A stretch of DNA of 64,000 bases, taken from Gloeopeniophorella convolvens (Eukaryota > Basidiomycota > Agaricomycetes > Russulales). Shown piece after piece: positions 44,295-56,844 of the stretch. Both the position numbers and the translations under genes were made by a program. Position 1 is the stretch's first letter. Every line of letters begins with the position of its first letter. Under the pieces are notes generated by a model. It was given only the letters and a program-made list of their open reading frames with translations, did not search any database and was not told the DNA's origin. The stretch lies in NCBI GenBank assembly GCA_022496205.1, contig WTXD01000051.1, positions 1 to 64,000 on the forward strand, written 5' to 3'.

Positions 44295-47200
44295 ATGGAC
44301 TACGATGCATATGACGCTTTGTTGCACCATATCTTCCGACAAGTATGCCCAATGTCCCCGGGTGCTCGCCTTTGCCTTACATCTCTACTAGACACAGGGC
44401 GACGCATGGTTCAAGCCGTCCGCTGAGAACGTCCATGCGGGTGTTTGTCTTCGTATCCATACGGGACAGTACCGCGTATTTCCATACGAAAACCGCTTCC
44501 TGGAGCCCTTCGAGGCAGCTGTACGGACTCTTAACCCCGTTGTCGCTGTCAAGGTGCGCAGCGCTGCCGTGCACGTTGCTCTCAGCACTGTGTAAGTTAG
44601 TCCATATCCCTATATAGTCCCGCGCTGACATCACTTCGCAGAGGGGAGGACGCAACTGCCATCTATGTCGACGATGACACGCGCATCCAAATCCTCGACA
44701 CTATGTTCGACCTCCCGCGGGCCGATAAGGAACAATGCGGCGCTTTTATTGTAAGAACATTCCCATGTCTTATCTCCACTCAATTTCCTTATTCTTCTTC
44801 AATATAGCGCGATGAACGGGTGTTGGTGGTTTGGTCCGACAATCTCGATACCATCATCCCGATATGCCGAGACTTCGAAGAAAGCCTCATCAAGCTTGTA
44901 TGGGCTCAGCGGCTTTCACTCGCGGGCCTCACCCCCGGCCAGAGTCTAGCGGCGACTCCCGCAGCTTCGACAATCACATCGGCCATCAACTCAGCCTCTG
45001 ATGTACAGCTCAACGAGAAGGCTCAGGAGACCGCAGTTGATGTTGCTACTCCTCCTGAGACGCAAGCAAAGCCTGCTCCGGGCGGTTCACTCTGGGGATG
45101 GCGCATCGGCTCAAAGGCGAGGCAGGCCCCACGAACCGATCTTGAGAAAGGCAATGCCGACCCCCGGCCAACCCGATACTTCGCTCCAGTCTACGGTGGC
45201 CTAGGTTTAGCGCTGTCGACTTGTAAGGGTTTCTTATCTTGGTGATGTGCGTATCTTTACTTAATGATCGCCCCTCCAGTCTTCATCGGAAGCGGTCTCA
45301 ACGTCCTGCTCCAGGAGTGGCGGCTAGATCACAATTATACCCGATTCGCGCTTCTCGTGACAACACCATTTCTTTTCTGCGTGTCGCTCGTAAGCATGGA
45401 TCTTCTTCGTTTCTATGCGCGGTCTAAGTGCGGGCTTAGTTTTTCTCCCTGCAAGTCATCACCAACATCTCATATGTGTATGTTGCCCTATCCGTGTTGC
45501 TTGACCGATTGCTTACATTCGGTAGCCTCGGTCCCGTGGCGCAATACCATGAGAACTCGAAGTACTACTCGGCGGTCAAACCTGGACCAAACAAGGAAGT
45601 CGACGCTCGCCTGCCTCATATTTCAATCGAGCTTCCCGTGTACAAGGAAAGCCTCGAACAGACCATGTAAGTTCTTTATCTGTGTATGGCATATCGTGCT
45701 CTGCGATACGGCTCGTCGACCCGCGCGCCATATCGGCGGCGGTAGCCATCTCCACTTGTAATCCCTAAATCTTAGAGTCTTAACGCTGACATTACTCATA
45801 CAGCTCCCCTTCCGTCATGTCGCTCAAAAAGGCAATGCAGACTTACGCACGCCAAGGCGGCACCTCCTCCATTTTCGTGCACGACGACGGCTTGCAGCTT
45901 CTCTCGGATGCGGATCGTGAGGAGCGGGTCCGGTTCTATGCAGACAACGGCATTGGCTGGGTCGCACGCCCCAAGCACGATGACACCGAGGGAGGTTTCA
46001 AACGTCGCGGCCGCTTCAAGAAGGCAAGTAACATGAACTATGGTCTCGCGCTCAGTCTCAAGATGGAAGCAATCATTCGTCGGCTGGAGATGGAGCGCGC
46101 TGAAAAAGACTCCCTTTCTGATTCCGCGGATGCCGAGGACTCCAGCGAGGACATTGAGGAGAAAGCACTGCGTCTGGCTATCGATGAAATCTACGAGGAA
46201 AGCGGAAAGCGCTTCAAGCCGTGGGCGAGCAACGCGAAGGCTATCCGCGTGGGTGAGATCATCCTTATCGTCGACTCAGATACTATCGTGCCCGAGGTAG
46301 GCTCTGCGGTCTTTCCATTGTATATTCCGATGCTGATTAGCGCCACAGGACTGTTTCCGTGATGCTGCTCGTGAACTCGCCGAGTGCCCCGAGGTCGCAA
46401 TCATCCAGCATGAATCCGGTGAGCACCCCGCACTCGACCTCGTAAACGCGCTCTGACCCCATGTAGATGTCATGCAGGTCGCACATCACTACTTCGAGAA
46501 CGGCATCGCGCACTTCACCCGCCGTATCAATAAGTGTATCTCCATGTCATGCGCAAACGGCGAGGTTGCACCGTTCGTTGGGCACAATGCTTTCCTTCGC
46601 TGGTCAGCGCTCCAGGACGCCGCATTTGAGGACCCTGGCGACGACATGAAGAAGAAGATCTGGTCGGAAACCAACGTGTCCGAGGACTTCGATATGGCGT
46701 TGCGCCTCCAGGTTGGTGACCCCTACGTCAAGTGTAGCAACGGTAGCTGATCGTCATTTGTAGCTCAAAGGGTATATCATCCGATGGGCGACCTATTCCG
46801 AGGGCGGCTTCAAGGAGGGTGTATCGTTGACGTGCGACGATGAGCTCAACAGATGGCAGAAGTATTCATACGGTATGTCTCCTGCTTGGCCTTCCCGCCT
46901 GCGATAACTCACGGAACCCCTAGGTTGTAACGAGCTTATCTTTTATCCGCTCATCGACTGGTGGCGCCATGGCCCGATCACCAAACAGCTGCGCATCTTC
47001 ATGTGGTCTGACGCGCCTGTCCACTACAAAGTCAGCATGATGTCGTGTGAGTATCTTCGTTCCGATATTTTGCAGATCTCGCTTACGATAGCTCTAGACA
47101 TGTTCTCGTACTATGGCCTCGCTGGTGGTGCGATGCTCTCTCTCCTCAACTATCTTATCCTCGGGCTTTCATTCAACGTCGACGGCTTCTACGAGCACTC

Positions 47201-47726
47201 TTTCGAGATCTGGCTCGCGTGTACTGTCGTCTTCCCAGGCGCTGGTAACATCGGCTTTACCCTGCTCGAGTATCGTCTCGGTCAACGCAGCATAGCCGCC
47301 TCCTTCCTTGAGAACGTCACCTGGATCCCATTCTTGTGAGTGGCCCTGTAGACTTCCGGAAAGCCCACGTTTCTCATGTGATTGCACAGCTTCTTCTTCT
47401 TCGGTGGACTGTCAATTCACCTGTCTCAGGCTTTGCTTGCTCATCTCTTCTCCTACAACATTACGTGGGGTGCGACAAAGAAGGAGGTCGAGCGATCGAA
47501 CTTCTTCATCGAGGTGCCGCGGATCTTGCGTCGGTTCTGGCTCGCCTTTGTCATCTGCTTCCTCGTTTTCGCCATGATGATCATCTTCGCGACGGGCTTG
47601 GTGCCTACAGAATGGCAGATCCCTGGTGTTGATTGGGCCGTCATCTTTCCGCTCGCCATCGTCGCCGGTAGCCACATTCTTTTCCCCATCGTCCTCAACC
47701 CCTGGTTGATGATCTTCTCTTATTGA
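44295..47726 (+). CDS. Large multi-pass GT2-family polysaccharide synthase-like glycosyltransferase
   Basis: Processive-type GT2 membrane enzyme of unknown product, probably a cell-wall or capsule-like polysaccharide. Starts MDYDAYDALLHHIFRQ, with a cytosolic N-terminal domain (GDAWFKPSAENVHAGVCLRI, EDATAIYVDDDTRIQILDTM) rich in charged residues. Two helices follow (YGGLGLALSTC..VFIGSG; YTRFALLVTTPFLFCVSL), then the catalytic domain: PHISIELPVYKESLEQTM, RRGRFKKASNMNYGLALSL, the metal-binding ILIVDSDTIVPE, FVGHNAFLRWSAL, NVSEDFDMALRLQ (general-base region) and GYIIRWATYSEGGFKEGVSL. The C-terminus holds about five helices, for example FSYYGLAGGAMLSLLNYLIL, WLAFVICFLVFAMMIIFATG and VIFPLAIVAGSHILFPIVLN. 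About ten introns. The arrangement fits fungal CPS1/cellulose-synthase-like GT2 proteins. Confidence 0.85.
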
Positions 47727-48568
47727 TCGAATTCTTCGGACTCTTTGCTACCTCTCGACTCCAACCCCCCACACATGCTATGTACGTCGGTCATTACTAG
47801 TGTAGGCACCACGGACTGTACTTTGAACGGACATTGGTGCTCATAGACGTTTTCTGGGTTAGACTGTTGCACTGGTGGTGCATCGTTGTTATATCGTTCT
47901 CATATCGTTGTTACATTATATCAGTACATAACTAGTTCACAGTCCTTTGACCTCCGTGTGCTTCCGACTCTCACTAAGTGTAGAGTACATGCACCAAATA
48001 TACGTATGCGATGTACCATATTATTACTTGTGTGCTCCCGAGAACCATAAAGCAGCATCTGAACTAACAGTGGGTCCTTGGAACCTAAGAGTCAGATTAC
48101 AGTCGGATACCAGTGGATAGCACATACTTGGCGTCTCAGCTGAAGCCCGCGAAACAAGCTGGAACAAGGCCTGCGAGACTCCGCCCGCAGCCAGCCGCAG
48201 CCGCCCACCCGAGGTACCGGGGTCCGGCCCGGACCCCGTAGCTTTGTGGTCGGAGGCTTGAAGTTCAACGCAAAGCTTCACCGCGACACCGACGTCGTCC
48301 GCACTGAACAACATCTTCATATTCTACACCAAATTCCTCACGACTCCCTTTCTTCCCCTTATACGACGCATACAATTCAGAACGGACAATCCCAACGACA
48401 ATAGCGCATGGAAGCAATCCCCACTCACCCGCGTTCACATCGCGGGCACGACGCCGGCGGCCCCCTGACCGCGCCCGGCGTGGGCACTTCAGAGGCAGAC
48501 CACGCGGCTCCGGAGAACGTGGTGGCACGGGCAGTCCCTTTCAGGGCGGACACCTTAGCGCAGACGCG
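47727..48568. other. Intergenic region upstream of SAC3-like gene
   Basis: AT-rich 3' flank of the GT2 gene (repeated CATATCGTT words near 47885-47910), then the promoter of the SAC3-like gene. From about 48390 the SAC3 frame is already open and reads Arg/Gly-rich codons upstream of its first ATG, so part of this interval may be coding 5' exon sequence. A 98-codon minus ORF (48024-48320) has no motif. Confidence 0.45.
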
Positions 48569-51500
48569 ATGAGGTGGGAGCGTGGTGGCACCAGGGGACT
48601 GGGACGCGGCTGGGGCCGAGGAGGAGGGCGCTCCCCTCGGCCAGAGATGGCGGTCGCGCAATCCAATGGAGATGTGTCGGAGGTAGAGATGGACGATGAG
48701 GCCGGCGTAGGTGCTGCGGCGGAGCTGACGGAGGTTCGGCCGGAGGACGAGCCCGTGCTCGAGACTTTGGAGGAGCGCGAGCGGTTTTACCAAGAGGTGA
48801 GCACAACTGCAATACCGCGGAATACTTTGGCAATGCTTGCGCTTGTGCGCGTTCTCAGCTCGTCAAGGCTCGTGAAGCGGAGCGGAAGAAGGCAATTGCG
48901 GATGGCAAGATGGACGACCCGCTCGTCCCGAAACGCCTCGACGAAGCTATCACCATGGTTGGAACGTGCATGGACATGTGCCCGAGATTCGAGCGATATC
49001 GTCGTGAGCGGGAGAACAATCTGTTCAACTGGGAAGTTGTACGTATATTGTCGTTTCCCTCGGCGCGGAAGAAATCTGCGCTCATGTCTCGAAGATCCCC
49101 GGTACGAAACGCGTAGATCACAAGCGTGCAGTCAAGATTTTTGAACGTGCAGCGGGCGACAAGACGCTACCATCAGACTTGCGGCCCCCTCCTGTCCTCA
49201 AGGTTCGTTCGCACTTATAACGCGGTAGTTTCTGTGATGCAATACCTGGGCAGCGCACTCTGGACTACCTCTTCCGAGACCTTATCCTTAGGGAAGGATT
49301 CTCTCCAACATGTGACTTCGTCCGCGACCGGTCGCGTGCCGTACGCAACGACTTCACTATGCAGCATGAAACCGGAGAGGTTGCAATGGAGTGCCACGAA
49401 CGTTGTGCTCGCTTCCATATCCTGGCTCTCCATTTTGAACGCGAGCGCCCCGGATTTTCTGTTGCGCTGGAAGAGCAGCAGCTCATGTATAGTGAGAGCC
49501 CTTGTTGATTCTTCAGTCCCCGGAGGTCTGACCCAGAGCAGCCTTGCAAAGCCTTAAGGAGTTCTACGAAGATCAGCGCAGCCGGTATGAGTCGCCAAAT
49601 GAACTCGAGATGCGCATATACCACCGCCTCATCCACATCCGTGACCAACGCGAGCGCCACGATGACATCCCTCTCGCCATCACCAATCACGCAGTATTCC
49701 TGCTTACCACCAAATTCCGTCAACATGTTCAGGCGAAATCGTCACCAATCACAAAGACTTCGCCGCTAGTAGTCGACGAAGAAGCCATGGAACTGTTTGC
49801 TGAACTGGCGACTCTCTTGAGAGAGCAGGGCAACATGGTCATGGTATATCTTGTCGCCTGCATCCTTGAGCGTCTTTTCGGCAAGGACACTATCGAAGAC
49901 ATCGAGTCCATCCGCGAAGGCATGGCTATCCCAGATATCATTGACGGTGTGCTCTCGGAGGAGGCCACTGACGGTGTTGCTGAAGCCGCGGAGGCCCAAT
50001 TTGAGGACTATGACGAAGAGGAAGCATTTCTTCGAGGAGATGAACCAGCGCAAGAGTCTGAGGTTTCCGAAGAGCTCCAACACCAGGCAGGACCTCTGAA
50101 GCCTAGCGCGACAGAATGGCTCACCAACAATTTCGGTACTCGACCTTCGCCTTCCGTCATGTTTGGCGCTCCGAAGGACGCCGCCCCAGCTTCCGCCTTC
50201 GGTTCAACAACAAGCTCCGCGTTTGGTCCTTCTATCTCCGCATCGACGTCTGGTACTCCATCAGTCTCAAATACCACAACCTCCGCCGGATCTGCGTTTG
50301 CAGGGTTGAGGACAACGCCGAACGCCTTCGGAAGTCAAAGCTTTGGCCTCGGTTCAGCGTTCGGAGGATCTGGATCCGTATTTGGCACAGCCGGGTCTGC
50401 GTTCGGCGGTTCTGGTTCAGCTTTTGGGGGATCTTCCTCAGCGTTCGGGAGCACCCCTTCAGCGCTTGGGACGACCCAGACAGCGAACGACCCTGCCACG
50501 CAAATAGACCCCCAAAAGCCAAGTGTGCCGTTCTCGCCGTTTGGCGCGTCTACGTCAACGCCATCGCTACCAAACGTCAAAGAGACAAACACTGCCTCGT
50601 CGGCGTTTGGCTCGCCCTTCGCCAAGCCTGCCCCATCAGCATCACAACCCCCTGCAAAGGGGATCGCGCTGCCATCATCCCCACCCTTTTCCTCTTCGCA
50701 GAGTGCACCTTCTGGGATCTTCAGCACGCCGTTAGAGTCCAGCTTTGGCGTCGGGTCAAAGCCTCTCGCTTCCATACCAACTTCCGCAGAGAAGAATGGA
50801 CAGCCGTCCACCCTCACCCTCAATCCCGCGGCCCCTACTTTCACACCAGGACAAGCGTTTAGCGTATCCACACCGCCGGCTGCGCCTTTGGACAGCGCGA
50901 AAAAACCCGCTTCGGGGTTCTTCTCTTCATCCCCTTCTACCTCTACTCATCCGACTACGCCATCCACACGACCTGTCCTTCCGCCCATCAATACATCGCC
51001 ACTTTCTTCACTCTCAGCTTCTGCTACACCACCGGCAGGATTCCCCGCAAGCCAGTCTGCCCCATCTCTGAATGGCGTAGCCAAACGGCCATCTCTGGTC
51101 GACGGGCTCGAACGCCAGCCAACCCTCGTCGATGGCTTCGAGTCAGCTTCACCAGGAAAGCAGCCGGCGGCGACCGATGGCCTTCGGACGCCAGGGTCAA
51201 GCGCACCTCCACAGTTCCCGCCTCCTCTCAAGGTGCAACCTATCTCTCTCCCAGAGACACCTACAGGCACCTCCTTTAACCTACCCTCGAAAAAAAACTC
51301 CATCAACAACCTGTTTGGTTGGCCATCTATGCAGTCCGGTTCTGGGGATGAAATCCTCAGCCCGTTGGTGATATCCGCTAGAAACTCCTTTACGTCATTG
51401 CCGTCTCCCGTGTCAGCACGTTCATCGTTCTCCAAACTCCCCATTGCTGCAGAGTCACCAACCCCCACCAGCGCGCCCGGCCCGTCTCAAGACATGGACG

Positions 51501-53720
51501 CGCGGATGCAGTTTCCGAAGGTAGTGTCGAAGGGCGGGAAATCGGCTTTATCTCCCCAGGACATCGACATGGCATCGCCAATAACGACGTCAATGAACGG
51601 GAAGAGCAAGGGCAAAGGCAAGGCGTTCACGGCAGTTTCCGAGGAGCTTGAGGCACAAGCATCGTCGTTCGCGCGAACAAGTGCTCTCGTGCGCGACGTC
51701 TTCCGGCGTTGGTCAACCAAGGCCTCCGAACGTGTCAACTACAACGATGCCGTGCGCCGCAGTGATGCATATGCGGGCCGTAAGGCCAAGAGGCGGCAAG
51801 AGGCGCCCATACAGGCGGATGCCGAGCTCGATGCGAAGCCGCCACGAAGGGCGCGCCGGCGGGTGTCCGCGAAATACGTGCCACCCCTGACGGACGCCGA
51901 GCTCACAAAGCGGCTGAAAGAGGTACGCAAGACATTCATGACATATTCACGGCGCTCGCTGATGGCGCGCATCAGAATCACGAACAGCACGAGCGGCGCT
52001 GGGCCCCTGGCACCTTCCTCGCCGCACTGCGCGCGCATATCGGCAACCCTGCACCATTCGATTATTCCGTATGGCTTTCGCTCAACCCCGACAACGATGG
52101 CACGGCGATCTGGGTCGAGAAGAAGTTCGACGTGCCCGGCAGTGGAGCCTGGGCATCAGAGCACGTGTTCGCCATCCCGCTTGCACCTGACGCTGAGTCG
52201 CGTTCGCCTGGACTGGTTGTTTTCGAGTGTACAACGCTTCACGGCGTGGACGACGAGATCGAGAAGTGCGTCATACTACAACCGAGCACCGTCACATCCA
52301 TTACTGACGGGTCTTGCCGTGCAGAAAATTCCGGGTTCTAGACGACTGCGCCCGGTTACGTGAAATCATAGAGACGTTCCTGAAGACCGACATTTCATTC
52401 GTCTGTTCTATTTATTCTTTGGGGTGAGGATGAGTTGGAGACCCTTCCCGATGATCTGCGTCGTATGGTAGGCCTTTTTGCGGAGTTATGGCCACCCTTG
52501 TACTCATCCCAGATAGGTTGATGACTACGAGAGAAAGGGGGTCCTCGGAGCTGATCGGACGTTTGCTTTGTCCTCGACGACCAAGGATTTGGATGAGAAG
52601 TTTACGCAAGTGCTGAAGTCTATGAATCTGGATACGTCCGGCGCGCTTGTGGAGATACTTTCCCGTCAAGGTCAGAATCCTATATATAAAGCTGCAACAC
52701 TTCTTGACCTTCCTCAGAGTTCTTACAACTTATCATCGCTCCTTGGAAGGAGTTTGCCTCGGATTGGATCGCACGGTGCACTGCAGATGGCGAAGGTCAG
52801 CACATTCACCGTCCAGCCTGACTATCCGTTTGACTCGCATTCTTCAGTGGACTGGCTTCTGTTCAGTAGGGTCTTTGAGGCGTCGGTACGACTCATGAAC
52901 GTACTGTCGCGGCGCTTCACGAGCAGACTTGACGAGTCCGCGGCCCCAAACCCACTGCCGGAGATACGTTTGGACGGCATCAAATCATCAAAGTAGGTTA
53001 TAGGACTAGTCTGATCAAGGACGAGCCCAACAAATTGTTACAGTGATTTATACGACACCACAATTGCATGGTTGGAGCACAAGAATCTCCGTACGCCGTC
53101 AAGAGAATTCCGAATGGTGTTGCAGTCGTATCGCACTTCGAATGCTGGTCGGTGCTCGCTCTCCACCTACTGATTGTGGCCTAACAATCGCGTGCCCAGA
53201 TTTCCCTGTTCATGTGTTCACCGACCAGCTTTACGATCTATCCATCCGATGCATCGAGGACAGCGTTCAGATAGATAAGGCAGTGCGGTATCCGGTGCCG
53301 AAGCGTGACATCGAGGAGACTAGACGGGAAGTGGAAAGTGATGTCGCTGAGACAGCAGCACAGCTACAGGCAACATTCCTGTTCCACGTGCGACCCAAGA
53401 GGCCACCACCTGATGATGACGAGGCTAGCGTTCTCAGGTAAGTGTCACTTGGCGTCCGCCCCGGACCAGGATCCGATTCATCCCATTACAGCATGTCGCC
53501 GTCTTCTAAGCGGCTGAAATCGACCTTCGGGAGCTTCTCCACCGTGGAGGACCTGGCCTATTCCGGAAGCAACGGGTCGATACCTCCTCCATCTATTTCG
53601 GTCTCGCCTTCGACGTCGGCGGCGACGATCGCGGACGAGGAGGGGCCGGCTCGGGTAGTGACAGTGGCGATGCTACGAGCCCTGAGCCAGAGCGTGCTGA
53701 AAACCCGCTCGCGGGCATAG
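48569..53720 (+). CDS. sac3: SAC3/GANP-family nuclear mRNA-export protein with FG-repeat block
   Basis: Scaffold of the TREX-2 complex that couples transcription to mRNA export at the nuclear pore. The N-terminus is RGG-rich (MRWERGGTRGLGRGWGRGGG), then ERFYQELVKAREAERKKA, MVGTCMDMCPRFERYRRERE (Sac3 signature), YLFRDLILREGFSPTCDFVR, VRNDFTMQHETGEVAMECHE, RCARFHILALHFERE, LQSLKEFYEDQRSRYESPNE and LEMRIYHRLIHIRDQRERHD: the Sac3/PCI core. Residues roughly 400-520 are nucleoporin-like AFGS/AFGG repeats (50180-50480), followed by a long Ser/Pro region. Later exons read FLAALRAHIGNPAPFDYSVW, IWVEKKFDVPGSGAWASEHV, LSIRCIEDSVQIDKAVRYPV and LFHVRPKRPPPDDD, ending VLKTRSRA. About ten introns. The frame is open and RGG-like upstream of the first ATG, so an extra 5' exon is probable. 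Confidence 0.85.
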
Positions 53721-54246
53721 CGTTGCGACTCGAGCGATTCACGTTTTTAATGTATGGTACCGATCTAGGGGATGTATTTGAATTGCGCAGAGGGAGACTA
53801 GGTTCTGAGTCTGAACGGTGGCGAGCGGGCGCGGGTTGCCAATGGGTTTCCTGATATGGAAAATGGCAAACTCGGGCCCTGTTTTTTCAGCCACAGCGAA
53901 CAGCTCGTTCAACATCGTCCTCGCCCACCCTTCAGCGACGACCGGGTCGTCCCAGGCCCGATTGTGTCTATCCAGCGCACCCGCAAGTCCTTGAACCAGC
54001 CTGGTTTACCTTTCGGATAACGCTTGTAATTGCGGAGTCAGCGGGTGTTGAATCCTAAATAGGCTTTCACTCATTTCGCCCTCCACCCGCAAATCTTCCT
54101 GCTCGGTGAGCCAACTTTGTTCAATGAACTTTACTTTTGATGGTGGCTGATCACCTTTCCTATCCTACCCGTCCTCCTTGCCCACTTTTCCAACACCGTG
54201 ACATCCTTTCTACCCCCCACCTGCCCCCCATGCAGCCCCCGGACAT
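53721..54246. other. Intergenic region SAC3 to WOPR
   Basis: Contains the 3' flank of the SAC3-like gene and the WOPR promoter. A pyrimidine-rich tract (about 54170-54235) runs up to the WOPR start. An upstream ATG at 54231 opens a 32-codon overlapping ORF in another frame, which could act as a uORF. No other gene seen. Confidence 0.45.
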
Positions 54247-56030
54247 ATGTCCTCGCCCCCCGACTCCCATGGCAACGGCCAAGGCTCCTCCAGCACATGG
54301 ACAGAGCCCCCATGGTCAGGATGGATAGAAACCACAGGCGATGCACTCCTCATTCTCGAAGCCGCACGTCGCGGCCTTATCCCCCGTGTCACTCGCCGCC
54401 TCGTTGACTCCGAACGCAAGATGATTACCTCTGGCTCGGTCTTCGTCTTTGACGAAGACGAGAGCGGCATCAAACGATGGACAGACGGTTTCTTCTGGAG
54501 CCCAAGCAGGATACTTGGCAACTTTCTTCTATACCGCGAGACGGAGAAACGTGGCGCGGGCCACAGAGGCGCCCGCAGCGACGCCCCAGATGATCAAGGT
54601 GGCAGCGATGGTACGAAGTCTGAGGGCCAGACACTCAGTCGTCCTCGTGGAGAAACAAGTCGGCTCGGGATCGACAGACAACGTGAACGGAGTCTGGTGG
54701 GGAGTCTGACCAACAGTTATAAGTTCAAGGCTGGAGGCATGATGAAGAAGGTGCGTCCGAGTTTTCTGGAATCCTTTTTTCGTGATGTGTTACCTCCGTT
54801 ACGATGTGTTGCGACGCCATGCGTCCTTCAATATCCTACACCCGTGTATCCCCCTGAAGCAGTTCGACGTCATAAGTCCAGGCTTCAGGAGAGTGAACTT
54901 TCACAGTGGCCGTGGCATTACCCGGCAATTTTGTCATCTGATGTAAAGCGACGCGTCATGGATCACAGAACAGATTCTACCGTGCGAAGCGTGTTAATAC
55001 AGGACTACTCCATTCATTCTTCGTTGATGTTATGCATTTACGGAATCTGACATCCCTCGTGCAGACCTTTTCCTTGACCATCAGCGGCGTGTCTCAGCAT
55101 CTTATATCATACTATAAGATCGAAGACGTCGAACAAGGCCGGCTTCGAACCGCATCATCATATCCTGAGCTTGCCTCCCTTGACATCAGCCCAGAGTACC
55201 TTGAGAAGACGCACTTCCGGAACCCACCCAAGGTTGAGATTGGTGTCGATGGCGTCCCGCGGTATCGCGGCGAGGCTGACGATGTCGAACCCTCCCCTCA
55301 CGTGCTCAACTCGGCGCTGGCGGCTGGTATGCCCCTACTCAGCGAACCTCTGGAAGTTGGCGCAGTCCTCGCTGCCAACCCAGTAAACACAGGCAAACGA
55401 ACCAAGCGGTATGATCCTTACGCTATACCGAAGGGGAAGCGCAAGTCGAAGAGCTCCACTGCGAGTGCGAGCGCTCCGACGTCGCCAACAGACACCAATT
55501 CGCCGTATCCCGTAGCCCCTGGCTTTGCGGATCCCAACATGGCGATGCTGCAGCACGCGCATTATGCTACGTATGGCCTCGCGCCTGCCTACTCCTACCC
55601 TCTCGGCTTTTCGATCCCGCCGCCACCATCAGGCATCTACCCAGGCTCCTTATTCCCACCTCCCGGCCCGCCTCCGCCCGGGGGCGCCCAGCCACCCGTT
55701 TCACCGGGGTCGCCTCCGATCCCGTCTCAGGGATCACCGCAAGCTCTCATTCCGTACCCTGCGTACTCTCCAACCGCCACACACGCACTCCCTCCTACAG
55801 GTGAGGGGTCTCCTGGACAAGCGCAGGCGCAAGCTCAACAAGCATATTATCAATACTACCCTCCGCCCGGATACCCTCCATATTGGCCGCCGTACCACGC
55901 GGGTACTGGCTATCCTCCATCCGCACAGGCGGGCTCTCCCACCTCACCTGTCAGTGCCAGTACTGTTGCTTCAGGCGTCGAGACACATATCAAGACGGGT
56001 GACGAGAGCGAGGAAAGCCTGGCAACATAG
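54247..56030 (+). CDS. Gti1/Pac2-family (WOPR) transcription regulator
   Basis: WOPR proteins are fungal DNA-binding master regulators of morphology (Wor1, Ryp1, Gti1, Pac2). Starts MSSPPDSHGNGQGSSSTWTE. WOPRa reads GWIETTGDALLILEAARRGL, IPRVTRRLVDSERKMITSGS and VFVFDEDESGIKRWTDGFFW, then SPSRILGNFLLYRETEKR; WOPRb is completed across the intron as YKFKAGGMMKK joined to TFSLTISGVSQHLISYY and DVEQGRLRTASSYPELASLD. A basic stretch TKRYDPYAIPKGKRKSKSS follows, then a Pro/Gly/Tyr-rich low-complexity C-terminus (IPPPPSGIYPGSLFPPPGPP, YYPPPGYPPYWPPYHAGTGY). Two exons, 488 aa. The single intron (54751-55064) is 314 bp, about six times the usual size here, and interrupts the DNA-binding domain at the family's conserved KKTFS point. 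Confidence 0.88.
54751..55064 (+). other. Unusually long intron in the WOPR gene
   Basis: Donor GTGCGT and acceptor GTGCAG flank 314 bp, against about 45-75 bp for nearly all other introns in the window. It holds no recognisable ORF or repeat. Confidence 0.7.
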
Positions 56031-56779
56031 ACGAGATTGTGGTGTCATGCCAGAGGTGCTTGTGTTTGTTTTTCTGCTTCTGTATACCATGCGTACTGTA
56101 CTTGTGTTGCTTTGCCCATGCTGTCTATCACCCGCGCTTTTCCGTTTTGTGGATCTCACCCCGTAATGTCTTGATTTTTTTTGTTCTGATTGGATGTATA
56201 GTTTGTCGTCGTCTCGAGCATCGGATTCGTATTCTAGTATTTCATGCATACTATACTTCGCTCTATGTTTGTGCTGTTTGCAGCGGGTACCGCGTGCACT
56301 TACGCTACTTCCGTTGCGTAGACTAAACAGCAACTCCAACGGACACCACATTTCCAAAAAGGGTTCCGAACGGCGAAATAGACCGCTTGGAATGGTGTTA
56401 TCCGACCGAGTCCGGCCGCCCAACGAGTTCTGATCTGATCAAGTCGATTTCGTAACGAATGAGCCAGACTCTCGATTCATCTGCATACGTGCAGGTTGCC
56501 TCCTCTTGATCTCTAGGTCTCTATCTAGTATGCTGAAGCTGAACTCGGGGGGGAACCCTCGACCAACGACCGAGGTCGTCACCACTTCACGATGGTCTAT
56601 GAAGACTGTACGGCTACGATAGTACATACTAGCCTCCTCTCCGAAACAGTCTCTTCTTGTGCGTTCTGTGTGTCCGAAAGACGGAAGTGAAGATCGCAAT
56701 GGCGGAACTTAACAACGGAGGGGATCGACTCGTCCATATCGTGGCGTCGCCTCCTAAATCGACACCCCACCGTCGTGCG
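56031..56779. other. Intergenic region WOPR to HNH copy 3
   Basis: T-rich 3' flank of the WOPR gene (TGATTTTTTTTG near 56171) followed by the HNH copy 3 promoter. No gene seen. Confidence 0.5.
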
Positions 56780-56787
56780 TATAAAAT
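56780..56787 (+). promoter_or_regulatory. TATA box of HNH-family gene copy 3
   Basis: TATAAAAT 58 bp before the ATG at 56845, supporting that start codon. Confidence 0.55.
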
Positions 56788-56844
56788 GGGGACAATCTCC
56801 TCCTGGATCGGTCGCTAACCCTCGCTCTACTCTCGCACACCAGG

